NCBI GenBank assembly: GCA_934662925.1
Contig: CAKUKL010000001.1
Coordinates: forward strand, 1 to 35,271
From: an uncultured Oscillospiraceae bacterium
Lineage (GTDB): Bacteria; Bacillota; Clostridia; Oscillospirales; Oscillospiraceae
Direction: 5' to 3'
Length of the DNA: 35,271 bases
In this document: positions 19,843 to 28,321 of the stretch, piece by piece
How the letters are laid out: the number at the start of each line of letters is the position of its first letter
Position numbering within the stretch: the stretch's first letter is position 1
Notes under the pieces: model-generated
The model's database searches: none
Told to the model about the DNA's origin: nothing
Seen by the model: only the letters and a program-made list of their open reading frames with translations
Program-made: the position numbers and the translations under genes

Positions 19843-20982
19843 TCAATCCTTCACAAAGCCGAAGCCATACCGGCCCAGCTGGCCGCGGTAGGGATCCACG
19901 ATCTCGCGGTAGGCGGCCATGGAGTCGAGAATGTAGGAGATGTTGGGGTTCTTGGAAGCCTCATCCTCCAGGACCTTGTTGTACTCGGCCAGAATGGTGT
20001 TCAGGGAGTCGTCGTCCATCTGGGTGACGGTGACGCCGTCCTGCTCCACCATCTTGGTAGCAATCTTGGAGTCGTTCCACATGTACTCTGCCATCTTCTC
20101 GGCGCGGGTGATGCTGGCGGCCAGCGCGATGGCGTCCTTGTACTCCTGCGGCAGCTTGTCATAGGCATCCTTGTTGATCATGACGCCATTGACGCCGGCG
20201 GACTGGAACCAGCAGGGCTCGCACCAGTACTTGGCGACCTCGGTGAGGGCCAGGGACTCGTCGGCATAGGGGGTGGAGAACTCGCAGGCGTCGATAACGC
20301 CGCGCTGCATGGATTCATAGATCTCGGAACCGGAGACGGACACCACGCCGACGCCAAGGTTGCTCAGCGCACGGCCGGGGAGCACGCTGCCCATGCGCAG
20401 CTTCATGGTCTTCAGGTCTTCCAGCGTGTTGATGGGCTTGGAGGAACGGATGCCGGACTCAGACCAGGTGCAGGCGATGGGGAAGTAGACGATGTTGTAC
20501 TGGCCGTAGATATGCTGGTAGACCTCGAGGCCGTCGGCCTGATTGATCCACAGGAAGTAGTCCATGCCGGTGAAGTTGTCTACGGTGGAGTTGAGCAGCT
20601 CGAAGGACGTGTCCTTGCCGGCCCAGTAAGCGGCACAGTCGCCGGCGGCCTGAACGGTGCCCTCGGAGACGTAGTCAAAGCACTGGTTGCCGGCACACAG
20701 CTCGCCTTCGCCGTAGTTGGTGATGGTGAACTTGCCGTTGGTGAGCATGCTGACCAGCTCGGCAAAGCGGGTGTCGCAGGTGAAGTGGACATTGCCGCTG
20801 CCCCAGGTGGAGGCCATCTTCCAGGTGACGACGGGGAGATCGTCGGTGGAGTCGCCGTTGGTGCTGGTCTGAGCCTGATTCATGGCTCCGCCGCCGTTAT
20901 TGCCGTTACTGCTGCCGCAGGCAGAACAACCAAGAATAAACGCAAGAGACAGAATCAGAGCCAAAAATTTTTTCATAGTCAT
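19843..20982 (-). CDS. dctP: TRAP transporter solute-binding lipoprotein
   Basis: A 379-residue protein. MTMKKFLALILSLAFILGCS starts a lipoprotein signal with a lipobox cysteine, then a Gly/Asn/Ser-rich linker as in Gram-positive binding lipoproteins. The mature part has DctP hallmarks: LEDLKTMKLRMGSVLPGRAL (the region with the conserved carboxylate-binding Arg, R-M-G) and MQRGVIDACEFSTPYADESL. It captures the substrate outside the membrane for DctQM. ATG 20982 is chosen for AAAGGAG 9 nt upstream; the longer frame to 21057 lacks a signal. It is first in the operon, 49 bp before dctQ. Confidence 0.94.
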   Translation of the reverse strand: MTMKKFLALILSLAFILGCSACGSSNGNNGGGAMNQAQTSTNGDSTDDLPVVTWKMASTWGSGNVHFTCDTRFAELVSMLTNGKFTITNYGEGELCAGNQCFDYVSEGTVQAAGDCAAYWAGKDTSFELLNSTVDNFTGMDYFLWINQADGLEVYQHIYGQYNIVYFPIACTWSESGIRSSKPINTLEDLKTMKLRMGSVLPGRALSNLGVGVVSVSGSEIYESMQRGVIDACEFSTPYADESLALTEVAKYWCEPCWFQSAGVNGVMINKDAYDKLPQEYKDAIALAASITRAEKMAEYMWNDSKIATKMVEQDGVTVTQMDDDSLNTILAEYNKVLEDEASKNPNISYILDSMAAYREIVDPYRGQLGRYGFGFVKD

Positions 20983-21099
20983 GGATAATTTCTCCTTTCT
21001 ATTGCTGCGATGTTCAACTGTTATGCGGGGTACGGGCCTGGACAGGGGACGAAGCACAAGATGGGAAGTGGGAAGCAGGGCCGAACGCCGGGACGGAGA

Positions 21100-21122
21100 C
21101 TTTTGACCAAAATGTTCAAAAG
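21100..21122 (+). promoter_or_regulatory. Inverted repeat CTTTTGA-N9-TCAAAAG upstream of dctP
   Basis: Perfect 7-bp arms in the 231-bp gap before dctP, about 118 bp from its start. Possible regulator site for the transporter operon; the LysR product encoded next door is a candidate. No clear dctP promoter could be fixed in 20983-21213. Confidence 0.45.
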
Positions 21123-21213
21123 CGTCATATACTGCCGGCTGGCCTTTGGCAAAAACAGACTAACAAGAAAACGACCGCTTGTCTATTTCGGATTCGGTGA
21201 AGGAATGTTGAGT

Positions 21214-21266
21214 AAAAAGCAATGATTCCCTCCGGCTCTGAGAAAAGCCGGGGGGAATCATTGCTT
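21214..21266 (-). terminator. Terminator of the LysR gene
   Basis: Long stem: AAGCAATGATTCCC (21217-21230) with GGGAATCATTGCTT (21253-21266), plus an inner CCGGCT/AGCCGG pair. On the minus strand it ends in TTTTTAC. It lies 6 bp past the LysR stop. Confidence 0.9.
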
Positions 21267-21272
21267 GCGGAA

Positions 21273-22184
21273 TCAGTGTTTATCCTGCTCCGGAGGAAGA
21301 GCCTGACGGCGCTCCACAAATGATTGGAACTCCTCTGCGGCAAAGGATTGAAACGAACCCTTTTTCCAGATCATGTAGATATTCCGCTTTGAAATGTCAC
21401 CCTTCAGGTGGATGACGGACAGGTTGTTTTTGGAGATCGCGTCAAATCCGATGGGGATGAGCGCAATGCCCATGCCTTTTCGCACCATGCTGGCGATGGA
21501 CCAGTCGTCGCTGAGCATCATGCTCGGCTGATAGACGTATCCGGCCTGCGCGAATACCCGCTCATAGTGGGGCAGGATGCCGGACGTGCCGTCAAAGCTG
21601 ATGAATTTTTCGTTGGCGATCTCGTCCAGCGTCATAAACTCCCGCCCGCTCCAGGGATGGTCCGGCGGCACGATGAGGACGACTTCCTCTTCCATCACTT
21701 TCATGAACACAAGCGAGGCGTACTCCTCCGGGTCAAAATAGTCGGAGACAAAGCCGAAATCCACCTGATCGCTCAATACAAACTGGGCGACCTGTTTGGA
21801 GTACGCGTTCAGAATGCTGATCTGGACGGTGGGGTGCAGCTGGTAGAATTCCTTCACCAGGTCGGAGCATGTCTGCGCCGCGAATACCGGGATAGAGGCG
21901 ATGCGCAGCAGACCGTGGGCGGCGTTGGACACCTTCTCCAATTCCTTGATGCCGTCATCAATGGTCTGGGTGGCGTGCTTGACGTAATTGAGGAACAGTT
22001 CCCCGTAATTTGTTAGGCGGACGTTTCGCCCGTTTTTCTGGAAGAGCGCCACATGCAACTCGTCCTCAAGGCTGGCGATGGCCCGGCTCAGCGCCGACGT
22101 GGTGATATACAGACGCTGGGCGGCGCGGGTGAAATGCTCTTCCTCCGCGACGATCTCAAAATATTTCAGATACTGCCAGTTCAT
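21273..22184 (-). CDS. LysR-family transcriptional regulator
   Basis: A 303-residue protein. The N-terminal winged HTH spans residues 1-60 (MNWQYLKYFEIVAEEEHFTR, then AAQRLYITTSALSRAIASLE), and a linker helix and two-lobed periplasmic-binding-like effector domain follow to the end (GLLRIASIPVFAAQTCSDLV, DWSIASMVRKGMGIALIPIG). LysR proteins bind a small molecule, usually a pathway substrate or CoA-ester precursor, and activate the divergent operon. It diverges from the CoA-transferase operon across a 297-bp gap and lies behind the TRAP operon, so it probably senses the imported acid. Confidence 0.95.
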   Translation of the reverse strand: MNWQYLKYFEIVAEEEHFTRAAQRLYITTSALSRAIASLEDELHVALFQKNGRNVRLTNYGELFLNYVKHATQTIDDGIKELEKVSNAAHGLLRIASIPVFAAQTCSDLVKEFYQLHPTVQISILNAYSKQVAQFVLSDQVDFGFVSDYFDPEEYASLVFMKVMEEEVVLIVPPDHPWSGREFMTLDEIANEKFISFDGTSGILPHYERVFAQAGYVYQPSMMLSDDWSIASMVRKGMGIALIPIGFDAISKNNLSVIHLKGDISKRNIYMIWKKGSFQSFAAEEFQSFVERRQALPPEQDKH

Positions 22185-22481
22185 AGATAAAACACCCCAC
22201 CCACAATTGCATAATTTACAGAGAAAAACGTCGAAATAACAAGCTTATTGTATAAAAACGACATTTCAAAGTCAATGCCGACTTTTGCGCTTTACCGGGA
22301 TATGGGTGCTGGCCCGGCGAAAAAACTGTTTGAATTTCGGAAAGGTTTTGTTGAACAAGGCGAAATAGACACGGGGCAGATGGGGGTGCTAATATGAAAA
22401 TGCACAAAGTGGGAGGGAAGCCATGTAACTGCACACAGAAAAACCAATCAACTCAACTTCATTTTGTCAGGAGGGAGCGTT
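22185..22481. promoter_or_regulatory. Divergent control region between LysR and the catabolic operon
   Basis: No ORF. On the minus strand TTGTTA (22239-22244), an 18-bp spacer and TAAATT (22215-22220) could drive the LysR gene. ATA-N12-TAT (about 22231-22250, around AAGCTT) is an imperfect dyad of the T-N11-A type expected for LysR binding. No convincing -35/-10 pair was found for the rightward operon, which fits an activator-dependent promoter; a -10-like TAATAT lies near 22391. Confidence 0.45.
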
Positions 22482-24038
22482 TTGGCTCAGGTTATCACCA
22501 GTGACGAGGCTGCAAGGCTGATCCGGGATGGCGATCACGTAGCAGTGTCCAGCTTTACCGCACTTTCTATGGCCGAGGATGTTTTCGTATCCATCGGCGA
22601 GCGTTATGAAAAAGAACAGCATCCCAAGAATATTTCCATTTATCACGTTTCCGGTGTGGGAGATTACAAGCCGGGCGGCCGCGGGCTGAACCACCTGGCC
22701 CATGAGGGCCTTATCGGACGGATCTACGGCGCCCATGCGGCCCCGTATCCCGACCTGTCTCCCATGATGGCCGACGGGCGGATCGAAACCTATATGGTGC
22801 CTCAGGGCGTCTGCTGCCACCTCATGCGGGCCATGGCCGGCGGCGAGGACGGCCTGCTGACCAAGGTCGGCCTGAACACCTTCGCGGACCCGCGTCTGGA
22901 CGGGTGCAAGATCAACCAGAACTGCAAGGAAGACATCGTGGAGCTGGTGAACGTCTGCGGCAAGGAGCTTCTCTACTATAAGGCGTTCCCCATCGATATC
23001 TGCCTACTGAAGGCGACCTATGCGGACGAGGACGGCAACATCAGCTGTGAGAACGAGCCGCTGATCCTGGAGCAGCTTGAGGTCGCCGGCGCCACCCACC
23101 GCTGGGGCGGCAAGGTCGTGGTGCAGGTGCACAAGATCGTCAAGCGCGGCACGCTCCACCCCAGAAAGATCAAGATCCCCTCCGTGCTGGTGGATTACAT
23201 CGTGGTGGGCCGGAAGGAGAACACATACCAGACCCATTTCTTCGAAGATGAAAAGCCGGAGCTCACCGGCGACCTGAAGGTTCCGGCGGAGGCCATTGAA
23301 CCCATGCCCTTCGGCCTGCGGAAGATCGCGGCCCGCCGCGGCGCGCTGGAGATCAGGCCCGGCACCTTTGTCAACATCGGCGGCGGCATGTCCGAGGGCG
23401 TGGCCAACGTGGCGTCGGAAGAGGGCCTTGCCGACAAGATCCTTCTGGGCGTGGAGTCCGGCCTCATCGGCGGCGTGCCCGTGGTGGGCGCCATCGGAAC
23501 GGCGTACAACCCGGAGGTCGTGATTCGCCAGCCGGAGTGCTTCGACCTGTATAACGGCGGCCTGCTGGACATCACGTTCCTGGGCAGCGCCCAGATCGAC
23601 CGGGAGGGTAATGTAAACGTCACCAAGTTCAACGGCAAGGTGATCGGCCCCGGCGGCTTTGTGAACATCACGCAGAACACGAAGAGCATCCGCTTTATCG
23701 GCTCCTTCACCGGCGGCAAGACGGAGATCGAATCCGGGGATGGAACGCTGAAGGTCGTCAGCGACGGCAAGTTCCTGAAGTTTGTGGATCATGTGGAGCA
23801 GGTCAGCTTCTCCGGCAAGCAGGGCGTGGCCAACGGTCAGGATGTTCTGTATATCACGGAGCGCGCCGTGTTCCGGCTGGTCGAGGGCGGCATCATGCTC
23901 ATTGAGATTGCGCCCGGCGTAGATCTGGAAAAGGACATCCTGAGCAAGATGGAATTCAGGCCGATGATCGCCGATGACCTGGAGCTCATGGACGAGCGCA
24001 TCTTCATCGACCGGAAGATGGACCTGCAGTTTGACTGA
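22482..24038 (+). CDS. Acyl-CoA:acetate/propionate CoA-transferase (Pct-like)
   Basis: A 518-residue family I CoA-transferase with both halves on one chain. VITSDEAARLIRDGDHVAVS is the N-terminal domain and LLGVESGLIGGVPVVGAIGT carries catalytic Glu325, which forms the enzyme-CoA thioester; this equals Glu324 of Clostridium propionicum propionate CoA-transferase. It activates an imported acid at the expense of acetyl- or butyryl-CoA without ATP. TTG 22482 is set by AGGAGGGAG 5-7 nt upstream. It is first gene of the operon, so it probably acts on the pathway substrate and recycles butyryl-CoA. The exact acid is unknown. Confidence 0.92.
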   Translation: MAQVITSDEAARLIRDGDHVAVSSFTALSMAEDVFVSIGERYEKEQHPKNISIYHVSGVGDYKPGGRGLNHLAHEGLIGRIYGAHAAPYPDLSPMMADGRIETYMVPQGVCCHLMRAMAGGEDGLLTKVGLNTFADPRLDGCKINQNCKEDIVELVNVCGKELLYYKAFPIDICLLKATYADEDGNISCENEPLILEQLEVAGATHRWGGKVVVQVHKIVKRGTLHPRKIKIPSVLVDYIVVGRKENTYQTHFFEDEKPELTGDLKVPAEAIEPMPFGLRKIAARRGALEIRPGTFVNIGGGMSEGVANVASEEGLADKILLGVESGLIGGVPVVGAIGTAYNPEVVIRQPECFDLYNGGLLDITFLGSAQIDREGNVNVTKFNGKVIGPGGFVNITQNTKSIRFIGSFTGGKTEIESGDGTLKVVSDGKFLKFVDHVEQVSFSGKQGVANGQDVLYITERAVFRLVEGGIMLIEIAPGVDLEKDILSKMEFRPMIADDLELMDERIFIDRKMDLQFD

Positions 24039-24074
24039 TCCGGAGCCAAAAATGTAATAGGAGAAGTGCGTGTT

Positions 24075-24512
24075 ATGGGGAATGTCAAGACCCTGAAAAT
24101 AGGCATGAAGGCGTATTTTTACAAAACCATCACTGAGTACGATGTATACACGTTTGCCGGGCTGACCGGGGATTACAGCCGTGTACATGTGGACAAGGAA
24201 TTCGCGAAGGATTTCCGCTTCGGCCAGCAGATCGCCCATGGCCTGATCGCGGCCAGCTTCCCCTCGACCCTGATGGGAATGGAATTGCCCGGTTCCGGTA
24301 CACTTTTCCTCGATCAGACCTGTGAGTTCAAGAAGCCGACGTTTTTTGGCGACACCATCACCTGTGAGCTTGAATTTACCGGCTGCGTGGAGAAGAAAAA
24401 CTGCTATATCGGTGAATTCATCGGGACCTGCACCAACCAGCGGGGCGAAGTCGTCATAAGCGGGAAATATCATCAAATGATGTCCAAAGAATACTTTTAT
24501 GTCGAGATGTGA
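24075..24512 (+). CDS. MaoC-like (R)-specific enoyl-CoA hydratase
   Basis: A 145-residue single hot-dog domain protein. The hydratase-2 motif reads FAGLTGDYSRVHVDKEFAKD, with catalytic Asp33 and His38, then FGQQIAHGLIAASFPSTLMG. The family hydrates trans-2-enoyl-CoA to (R)-3-hydroxyacyl-CoA. ATG 24075 follows AGGAG; GTG 24066 is too close to it. The stop lies 10 bp before the first acyl-CoA dehydrogenase. A MaoC next to an acyl-CoA dehydrogenase pair suggests desaturation followed by hydration of the same acyl chain. Confidence 0.9.
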   Translation: MGNVKTLKIGMKAYFYKTITEYDVYTFAGLTGDYSRVHVDKEFAKDFRFGQQIAHGLIAASFPSTLMGMELPGSGTLFLDQTCEFKKPTFFGDTITCELEFTGCVEKKNCYIGEFIGTCTNQRGEVVISGKYHQMMSKEYFYVEM

Positions 24513-24522
24513 GGACAAAGCT

Positions 24523-25668
24523 ATGAGCCTTGATTATTCAAAGTGCCGCAGCGAGGAAGCTGCGTTTTACCGGGAGTTTGCCCAGCAGGAGATCAAGCCG
24601 TACTTCCACGTGCTGGAGGAGACCGGCGGAACGCCGCCGGAGCTGCTTGAGAAGATGGCGCGGGCGGAGCTTCTGGGCATCCCCATCCCCAAGGAGTACG
24701 GCGGGCTGGGAAAGGACTACATTTCCGCCACGCTGTGCATGGAGGAGTTGTCCAAGATCAGCCCGGCCACCGCGGGTATCATCAACGTAAGCTCTGAGCT
24801 GGTCTGCGGGGCCATTGAGAAGCACGGGACCGAAGCCCAGAAGCAGAAGTACATCGGGCCGATGGCCAGGGGAAGCGTCATCGGGGCCTTTGCCTTGACG
24901 GAGCCGGGGGCCGGCTCCGATACCGCCGGCGTCCGCACCGCGGCGGTGCTGGACGGGGAGCACTGGGTCCTCAATGGGACGAAGTGCTTCATCACCAACG
25001 CCGAGATCGCGTCCACCTTCCTGATCGCCGCGCTGACGGATATTGGGGAGGGCAAGCGGAAGATCTCCATGTTTATCGTGGAGAAGGACTATCCCGGCTT
25101 CCGCATCGGCAAGCACGAGGACAAGATGGGCATCCGCTCTTCGTCCACCTGCGAGCTGATCCTGGAAAACTGCATCGTTCCGAAGGAAAACCTGCTGGGC
25201 GAGCTGGGCAAGGGCCTGAAGGTGGCGCTGGGTTGTCTGGCCGGCGGCCGCGTCATGATCGCGGCGCAGGGCCTCGGCCTTGCACAGGGCTGCTGGGATG
25301 AGACGGTGGCCTATTTGAAGGCTCATAAAGAGGAGACGGAGAATGCCATCAACACCCAGCGGGTACAGTTTAAGCTGGCTGAGCTTCAGATCAGGATCGA
25401 CGCAGCCCGCCTGATGGTGTACCGCGCGGCGGACCAGTGGAGCCGCGGAGAGGCGTTCGACACCGCGGCGGCCATGGCCAAGTATTATGCCACCGACGTG
25501 GCCAACGAGGTGGCCAGATCGTGCATCCAGCTGATGGGGCTGGACGGAGCGGAGTTCGGCACCAGAACGGAGCAGTTCTTCCGCGACGCGAAGATCACCG
25601 AGATCTACGAGGGAACCAACGAGATCCAGCTGATGGTCGTGGCGGGTCTGCTCGGCCTGAAGGCGTAA
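24523..25668 (+). CDS. Acyl-CoA dehydrogenase A (catalytic Glu present)
   Basis: A 381-residue flavoprotein of the short-chain acyl-CoA dehydrogenase group. FALTEPGAGSDTAGVRTAAV contacts FAD and substrate, KMGIRSSSTCELILENCIVP is the middle-domain strand, and ITEIYEGTNEIQLMV carries the catalytic base Glu363. It oxidises an acyl-CoA to the 2-enoyl-CoA, passing electrons to electron-transfer flavoprotein, whose beta subunit begins at the window end. ATG 24523 follows GAGG; the frame to 24499 lies inside maoC. It is immediately followed, 10 bp on, by a second dehydrogenase lacking this Glu, so the two may form one heteromeric enzyme. Confidence 0.93.
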   Translation: MSLDYSKCRSEEAAFYREFAQQEIKPYFHVLEETGGTPPELLEKMARAELLGIPIPKEYGGLGKDYISATLCMEELSKISPATAGIINVSSELVCGAIEKHGTEAQKQKYIGPMARGSVIGAFALTEPGAGSDTAGVRTAAVLDGEHWVLNGTKCFITNAEIASTFLIAALTDIGEGKRKISMFIVEKDYPGFRIGKHEDKMGIRSSSTCELILENCIVPKENLLGELGKGLKVALGCLAGGRVMIAAQGLGLAQGCWDETVAYLKAHKEETENAINTQRVQFKLAELQIRIDAARLMVYRAADQWSRGEAFDTAAAMAKYYATDVANEVARSCIQLMGLDGAEFGTRTEQFFRDAKITEIYEGTNEIQLMVVAGLLGLKA

Positions 25669-25678
25669 GGAGGACGGC

Positions 25679-26755
25679 ATGAAAACGAAAATGTTTGTTT
25701 TGACCGAGGACCAGCAGATGGTCCGGGAGCTTGCCGAGGGCCTTGCGCAGAGCGAGATCCGCCCCCGGGCGGAGGAAGTGGATCACGCCAGCGTCTGCCC
25801 GGCGGAGGGCATGGCGGTGCTGGCAGAGGCGGGGCTGCTGGCCTGCACGGTGCCGGAGGAGTACGGCGGAGCCGGGCTGGACGCATGGAGCCAGATGTGC
25901 GTCATTGAGGAGACAGCCAAGGAGTGCGCCTCCACCGCGTGGGCGGTGGCCGCGTCCAGCGTGGCGGCAGAGTGTGTTCTGGCTCACGGCGGCGAAACGC
26001 TGAAGCGGGAGATGCTTCCCGCGCTGGTCAGCGGCCAGTTTGCCGCCGTGGCGGAGACCGCCGTGCAGGCGGAGCAGGACGGAGAGGGCTGGGCCCTCAG
26101 CGGCACCGCGCGCCATGTGTTGCTGGCGGCTGAGAGCAGCTGGTATCTGGTCAGCGCCGCGGCAGACGGCGCGGTCCGGTGGTTTGCCGTCAGAGGAGAC
26201 GCCGCCGGGCTGCAGGTCCGGGCCGGCGAGCCCATGCTGGGTCTGAAGGGCTGTCCCATGGGTGACCTTGTTCTGGACCGCTGCCCGGGTGAAGTGCTGG
26301 ACGCGAAGGCCGACAGCAGTGTGAAGGCCGCGTTGTTTCTGGCCAGCGCCGCGGTCAGCGAAGGCGTGGCTCAGGGCGCGCTGGCCGAGGCCGTGGCCTA
26401 TGTGAACCAGCGCGTCCAGTTCGGAAAGACCATCGCGCAGTTTGAAAATACCCAGCAGGTCATGGCTGAGCTGCTGGCAAAGGCTCAGGCCGCCAGAGCG
26501 CTGGTGTGGGACGCCGCTGAGGTCAAAATGTCCGGCGATGATTATGGGGTCGTCGCCGCCATGGCCAAGATCGTCGCCAGCGACGCTGCCGGCATCATTA
26601 CCCGCAAGTGCATCCAGTTCATGGGCGGCTACGGCTACAGCCGTGAGTATCCCGTGGAGCGCAAGATGCGGGATGCCAAGATGCTGGAGCTGGTGGGCGT
26701 CACCGCCGAGCAGGGAAAGGCTTCCGTGGCCGGGGCTGAGATCGTAGGAGCGTAA
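25679..26755 (+). CDS. Acyl-CoA dehydrogenase B, catalytic Glu missing
   Basis: A 358-residue acyl-CoA dehydrogenase-fold protein: TEDQQMVRELAEGLAQSEIR, VPEEYGGAGLDAWSQMCVIE, VNQRVQFGKTIAQFENTQQV, and FMGGYGYSREYPVERKMRDA. Where active members read IYEGTNEIQ, this one reads LVGVTAEQG, with Gly340 at the Glu position, and I see no Glu at the alternative helix position used by isovaleryl-CoA-type enzymes. The segment that normally holds the substrate-binding EPxAGSD loop is also divergent (VAETAVQAEQDGEG). AAGGAGG precedes the ATG. Probably a non-catalytic or specialised subunit partnering the gene before it. Confidence 0.88.
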   Translation: MKTKMFVLTEDQQMVRELAEGLAQSEIRPRAEEVDHASVCPAEGMAVLAEAGLLACTVPEEYGGAGLDAWSQMCVIEETAKECASTAWAVAASSVAAECVLAHGGETLKREMLPALVSGQFAAVAETAVQAEQDGEGWALSGTARHVLLAAESSWYLVSAAADGAVRWFAVRGDAAGLQVRAGEPMLGLKGCPMGDLVLDRCPGEVLDAKADSSVKAALFLASAAVSEGVAQGALAEAVAYVNQRVQFGKTIAQFENTQQVMAELLAKAQAARALVWDAAEVKMSGDDYGVVAAMAKIVASDAAGIITRKCIQFMGGYGYSREYPVERKMRDAKMLELVGVTAEQGKASVAGAEIVGA

Positions 26756-26768
26756 AGGAGAAAAAGCA

Positions 26769-28223
26769 ATGCCTTTGATGACAAGTGAACAGTACGTAGA
26801 GAGTCTGGCGAAGATGAAGCGGAACATCTGGTTCCAGGGGAAGAAGATCGAGGATCCCATCAACGATCCCCTGCTGATCCCCTCCCGGAGATGTCTGGAG
26901 GAGACCTATGACATGGCCCTCATGCCGGAGTATGAGGATCTGATGACCGCGACCAGCCAGTTTACCGGCCATAAGGTCAACCGGTTCAACCACATTTATA
27001 ACAGCATTGAGGACCTGAAAAAAAAGACCAAGATGCAGCGCCTCATGGGACGCCGCACCGGCGCCTGCTTCCAGCGGTGCGTCATTATGGATATGGCCAA
27101 CGCCTTTTATCCCACCACCTATGAGATCGACGAGAAGTACGGCACCCACTATTTCGAGCGGTTCAAGGAATTCATCATCAAGTGTCAGGACGAGGACCTG
27201 ATCGTGGCGGGCGCACTCACCGACCCCAAGGGCAGCCGCAGCGCGAAGATCGGCGGCGACGAGCAGGACAAGGACCTCTACCTCCACGTGGTGGAGCGCC
27301 GCCCCGACGGCGTGGTGGTCAACGGCGCCAAGTGCCATCTGACCGGCATCACCAACGCCCACGAGGTGGTGGTCCTGCCCACTCAGGCCATGCGCCCCGG
27401 GCAGGAGGATTACGCCATCGCATTCCATGTGCCGCTGGACGCCCCCGGCATCACCATGATCGTGGGCCGTCAGTCCTGCGACACCCGGAAGCTGGAGCCC
27501 GGCGCGGACATCGATCTGGGCAACGCCGCCTACGGCGGCGTGGAGGCCCTGACCATCTTTGACCACGTGTTCGTGCCAAACGAGAACATCTTCCTCAACG
27601 GCGAGGTGGATTTTGCCGGTATGCTGGTGGAGCTGTTCGCTGCCGGTCACCGCAACAGCTACGGCGGCTGCAAGTCCGGCGTGGGCGACGTGGCCATCGG
27701 CGCGGCCAGCCTGATCGCCCAGTACAATGGCACGGAGACGGCCAGCCACATCAAGGACAAGCTGGTGGAGATGACCCAGCTCAACGAGCAGCTCTACTGC
27801 GCCGGCATCGCCTCCGGCGCCGAGGGCTGGGAGACCAAGGCGGGCAACTATATGGTGGACCTGCTGTTGGCTAATGTGTGCAAGCTGAACGTCACCCGCT
27901 ATCCCTATGAGATCGTCCGCCTGATGGAGGACATTGCCGGCGGCATCATGGTCACCGCCCCCTCCGAGGCGGATCTGAAGAGCCCCGAGGTCGGCAAGTA
28001 TGTGGAGAAGTATCTGGTGGGTCACGGCGTGAATGCGGAGGACCGCCTGCGCTGCCTGCGCCTGTGCGAGAATCTGGCGCTGGGCACCGCCGCTGTGGGC
28101 TACCGCACCGAATCCATGCACGGCGCCGGTTCCCCTCAGGCCCAGAAGATCATGATCACCCGTCAGGGCAATTTCGAAATGAAGAAGGAACTGGCCAAGC
28201 GGATCGCGGGCATTGCCGAGTGA
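26769..28223 (+). CDS. abfD: 4-hydroxybutyryl-CoA dehydratase / vinylacetyl-CoA isomerase
   Basis: A 484-residue flavin and [4Fe-4S] enzyme. All four cluster ligands known from the Clostridium aminobutyricum enzyme are in place: Cys100 and Cys104 (TGACFQRCV), and His294 and Cys301 (GHRNSYGGCK), with the adjacent Lys302. It converts 4-hydroxybutyryl-CoA to crotonyl-CoA by a ketyl-radical mechanism and isomerises vinylacetyl-CoA. The fold is related to acyl-CoA dehydrogenases. It is in the operon 13 bp after dehydrogenase B, and a strong hairpin follows its stop. This is the key enzyme joining the cluster to crotonyl-CoA. Confidence 0.93.
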   Translation: MPLMTSEQYVESLAKMKRNIWFQGKKIEDPINDPLLIPSRRCLEETYDMALMPEYEDLMTATSQFTGHKVNRFNHIYNSIEDLKKKTKMQRLMGRRTGACFQRCVIMDMANAFYPTTYEIDEKYGTHYFERFKEFIIKCQDEDLIVAGALTDPKGSRSAKIGGDEQDKDLYLHVVERRPDGVVVNGAKCHLTGITNAHEVVVLPTQAMRPGQEDYAIAFHVPLDAPGITMIVGRQSCDTRKLEPGADIDLGNAAYGGVEALTIFDHVFVPNENIFLNGEVDFAGMLVELFAAGHRNSYGGCKSGVGDVAIGAASLIAQYNGTETASHIKDKLVEMTQLNEQLYCAGIASGAEGWETKAGNYMVDLLLANVCKLNVTRYPYEIVRLMEDIAGGIMVTAPSEADLKSPEVGKYVEKYLVGHGVNAEDRLRCLRLCENLALGTAAVGYRTESMHGAGSPQAQKIMITRQGNFEMKKELAKRIAGIAE

Positions 28224-28245
28224 CCCTGATGAGAAAACGCGGCGG

Positions 28246-28271
28246 CCCGGTTCCGGTTTTCCGGAACCGGG
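28246..28271 (+). promoter_or_regulatory. Strong hairpin after abfD
   Basis: CCCGGTTCCGG (28246-28256), loop TTTT, CCGGAACCGGG (28261-28271), with an outer GCGGC/GGCCGC pairing. No T-run follows; it is probably an RNA-stability or processing element inside the operon rather than a terminator. Confidence 0.65.
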
Positions 28272-28321
28272 GCTGGCCGCACCATGAGTTGAAATGCTTT
28301 TTGATGAACAGGAGAATAACG

